From: Clostridia bacterium
GTDB lineage: Bacteria; Bacillota; Clostridia; Oscillospirales; Acutalibacteraceae
Reading direction: 5' to 3'
DNA: 33,706 nt
Assembly (NCBI GenBank): GCA_017430965.1
Contig: JAFRLX010000111.1
Coordinates: 1-33,706, forward strand
Shown: positions 33,058-33,706 of the stretch, piece after piece
Layout of the letters: every line of letters starts with the position of its first letter
Numbering within the stretch: position 1 is the stretch's first letter
Notes under the pieces: generated by a model
The model's database searches: none
What the model was told of the DNA's origin: nothing
The model's input: the letters and a program-made list of their open reading frames with translations, nothing else
Program-made: the position numbers and the translations under genes

Positions 33058-33706
33058 CTATTCTATCGTAAAAACTAATGAGACATCTGCTACAAACAAA
33101 CTATCTCCTGAATATAACGGATACTTTTCAAACGGCTGCATCAGTGCACCATTTAAAGTAGAACCGTTGGTTGACTTGTTATCAATGGCATAATACGTAT
33201 TATTTTCATTGAAAATGGTTAAGTGCTCACGGCTGACATGGATGCTTTTGAGCACCAAATCCACATAATCTGCCGAACCGACTTTAAACGGATTCGCAGT
33301 AATCTCCACCGCAGTGTTGGTTGCGGCAAGAATCAGCTTGGCAGGGGCTGCCTGCGGTGCGGCTGCCGGAGCAAAAGCATTTTGCGCGCCGGGCGCACTG
33401 TCAAACATCACAGTGGCTCCCGCTTCTGCTTGATTGTATGCGCCTGCCTGTGCATAGCCTGCTGCGGAATCATCCACAATAATGCTCGTTTCACCAAAAC
33501 TCTGTGCACCTGCTTGCGGTGCATAGGCTGCCGGAGCCGGTTCTTCGTCTTCAATAATGATTTGAGTTTCCCCTAAGGGTTCATCGTCCACCGGCATTTG
33601 CGGTATCGGCTGCTGCGGAACAACAGGGTCCTCCGTGAACATTTCGGTAGCACCCGGCTCGGGTTGCTCAAAACCATTGGCTTGATACGGCTGTTGGTAA
33701 TTGCCT
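33058..33706 (-). CDS. FHA protein with repeated Thr-motif tail (N-terminus beyond window)
   Basis: The frame stays open from the stop at 33058 to the window end. The sequence upstream of the Met at 33642 is itself protein-like (NYQQPYQANGFEQPEPGATE), so the true start is most likely outside. The visible part begins with a disordered Ala/Pro/Gln-rich tail. The tail contains four related segments: GATEMFTED, GETQIIIED, GETSIIVDD and GATVMFDS. The C-terminal FHA domain (about the last 95 residues) has a glycine-rich first loop without a clear GR, SREH and STNG. Such a tail could be phosphorylated several times and bind FHA domains in cis or in trans. It is the first visible gene of the phosphatase/kinase/Ig transcription unit. 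An upstream zinc ribbon, as in its relatives, is likely but not seen. Confidence 0.88.
   Translation of the reverse strand, partial: GNYQQPYQANGFEQPEPGATEMFTEDPVVPQQPIPQMPVDDEPLGETQIIIEDEEPAPAAYAPQAGAQSFGETSIIVDDSAAGYAQAGAYNQAEAGATVMFDSAPGAQNAFAPAAAPQAAPAKLILAATNTAVEITANPFKVGSADYVDLVLKSIHVSREHLTIFNENNTYYAIDNKSTNGSTLNGALMQPFEKYPLYSGDSLFVADVSLVFTIE

Noticed and set aside
2278-33706. A type VII or type VI secretion locus
   Set aside because: No FtsK/EssC ATPase, WXG100 or LXG proteins, and no sheath, spike or baseplate genes are seen; FHA, kinase and PP2C alone are not enough.

Overview
The window reads as a chromosome fragment of a Gram-positive, low-to-mid GC member of the Bacillota, most likely a gut-type Clostridia (Oscillospiraceae/Ruminococcaceae-like). 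Reasons: BspA-type leucine-rich surface proteins, zinc-ribbon/FHA/DUF4190-like membrane proteins, strong AGGAGG-type ribosome sites and a LytTR regulator. The taxon is inferred from gene style only. All 18 genes I accept are on the minus strand, so transcription runs from high to low coordinates. The plus-strand open frames are shadows.

Layout in order of transcription. (A) 33706-30198: an FHA protein cut by the window edge, a PP2C phosphatase, a membrane Ser/Thr kinase and a small membrane-anchored protein. (B) 30128-19595: a 3254-residue Ig-like surface protein built on four tandem copies of a unit of about 465 residues, then a LytTR regulator with a degenerate receiver domain, closed by two tandem intrinsic terminators. 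(C) 19209-11005: a tightly packed, partly overlapping operon of zinc-ribbon-FHA, VWA-TM-FHA, zinc-ribbon-kinase-FHA, PP2C, zinc-ribbon-FHA, FHA-DUF4190-like, zinc-ribbon-DUF4190-like and four-TM-FHA proteins. (D) 11004-10575: a non-coding spacer with a REP/MITE-like inverted repeat and other stem-loops. (E) 10574-2278: a membrane Ser/Thr kinase with a Thr/Lys-rich outer tail, a PP2C phosphatase, an FHA-FHA-ABC ATPase, its ABC-2 permease carrying a GLUG-type external domain, and a membrane-tethered caspase-like (CHAT/C14-type) protein. (F) 2189-1: two BspA-like secreted LRR proteins, the last one truncated by the window edge.

The window holds three Hanks-type kinases, three PP2C phosphatases and nine FHA domains in eight proteins. 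They sit beside proteins whose outer parts are Ig-like, VWA, GLUG or caspase-like. The natural reading is one envelope-spanning system: kinases write phosphothreonine, FHA domains read it, PP2Cs erase it, and the output is an ABC exporter and surface machinery. Short Thr-hydrophobic-acidic motifs recur in the disordered tails of several members and are good candidates for the FHA ligands. The kinase-PP2C-FHA-ABC part resembles the mycobacterial PknF/Rv1747 pair. The combination with an extracytoplasmic caspase-like domain, a VWA-FHA receptor and a giant Ig protein is one I do not recognise as a described system.
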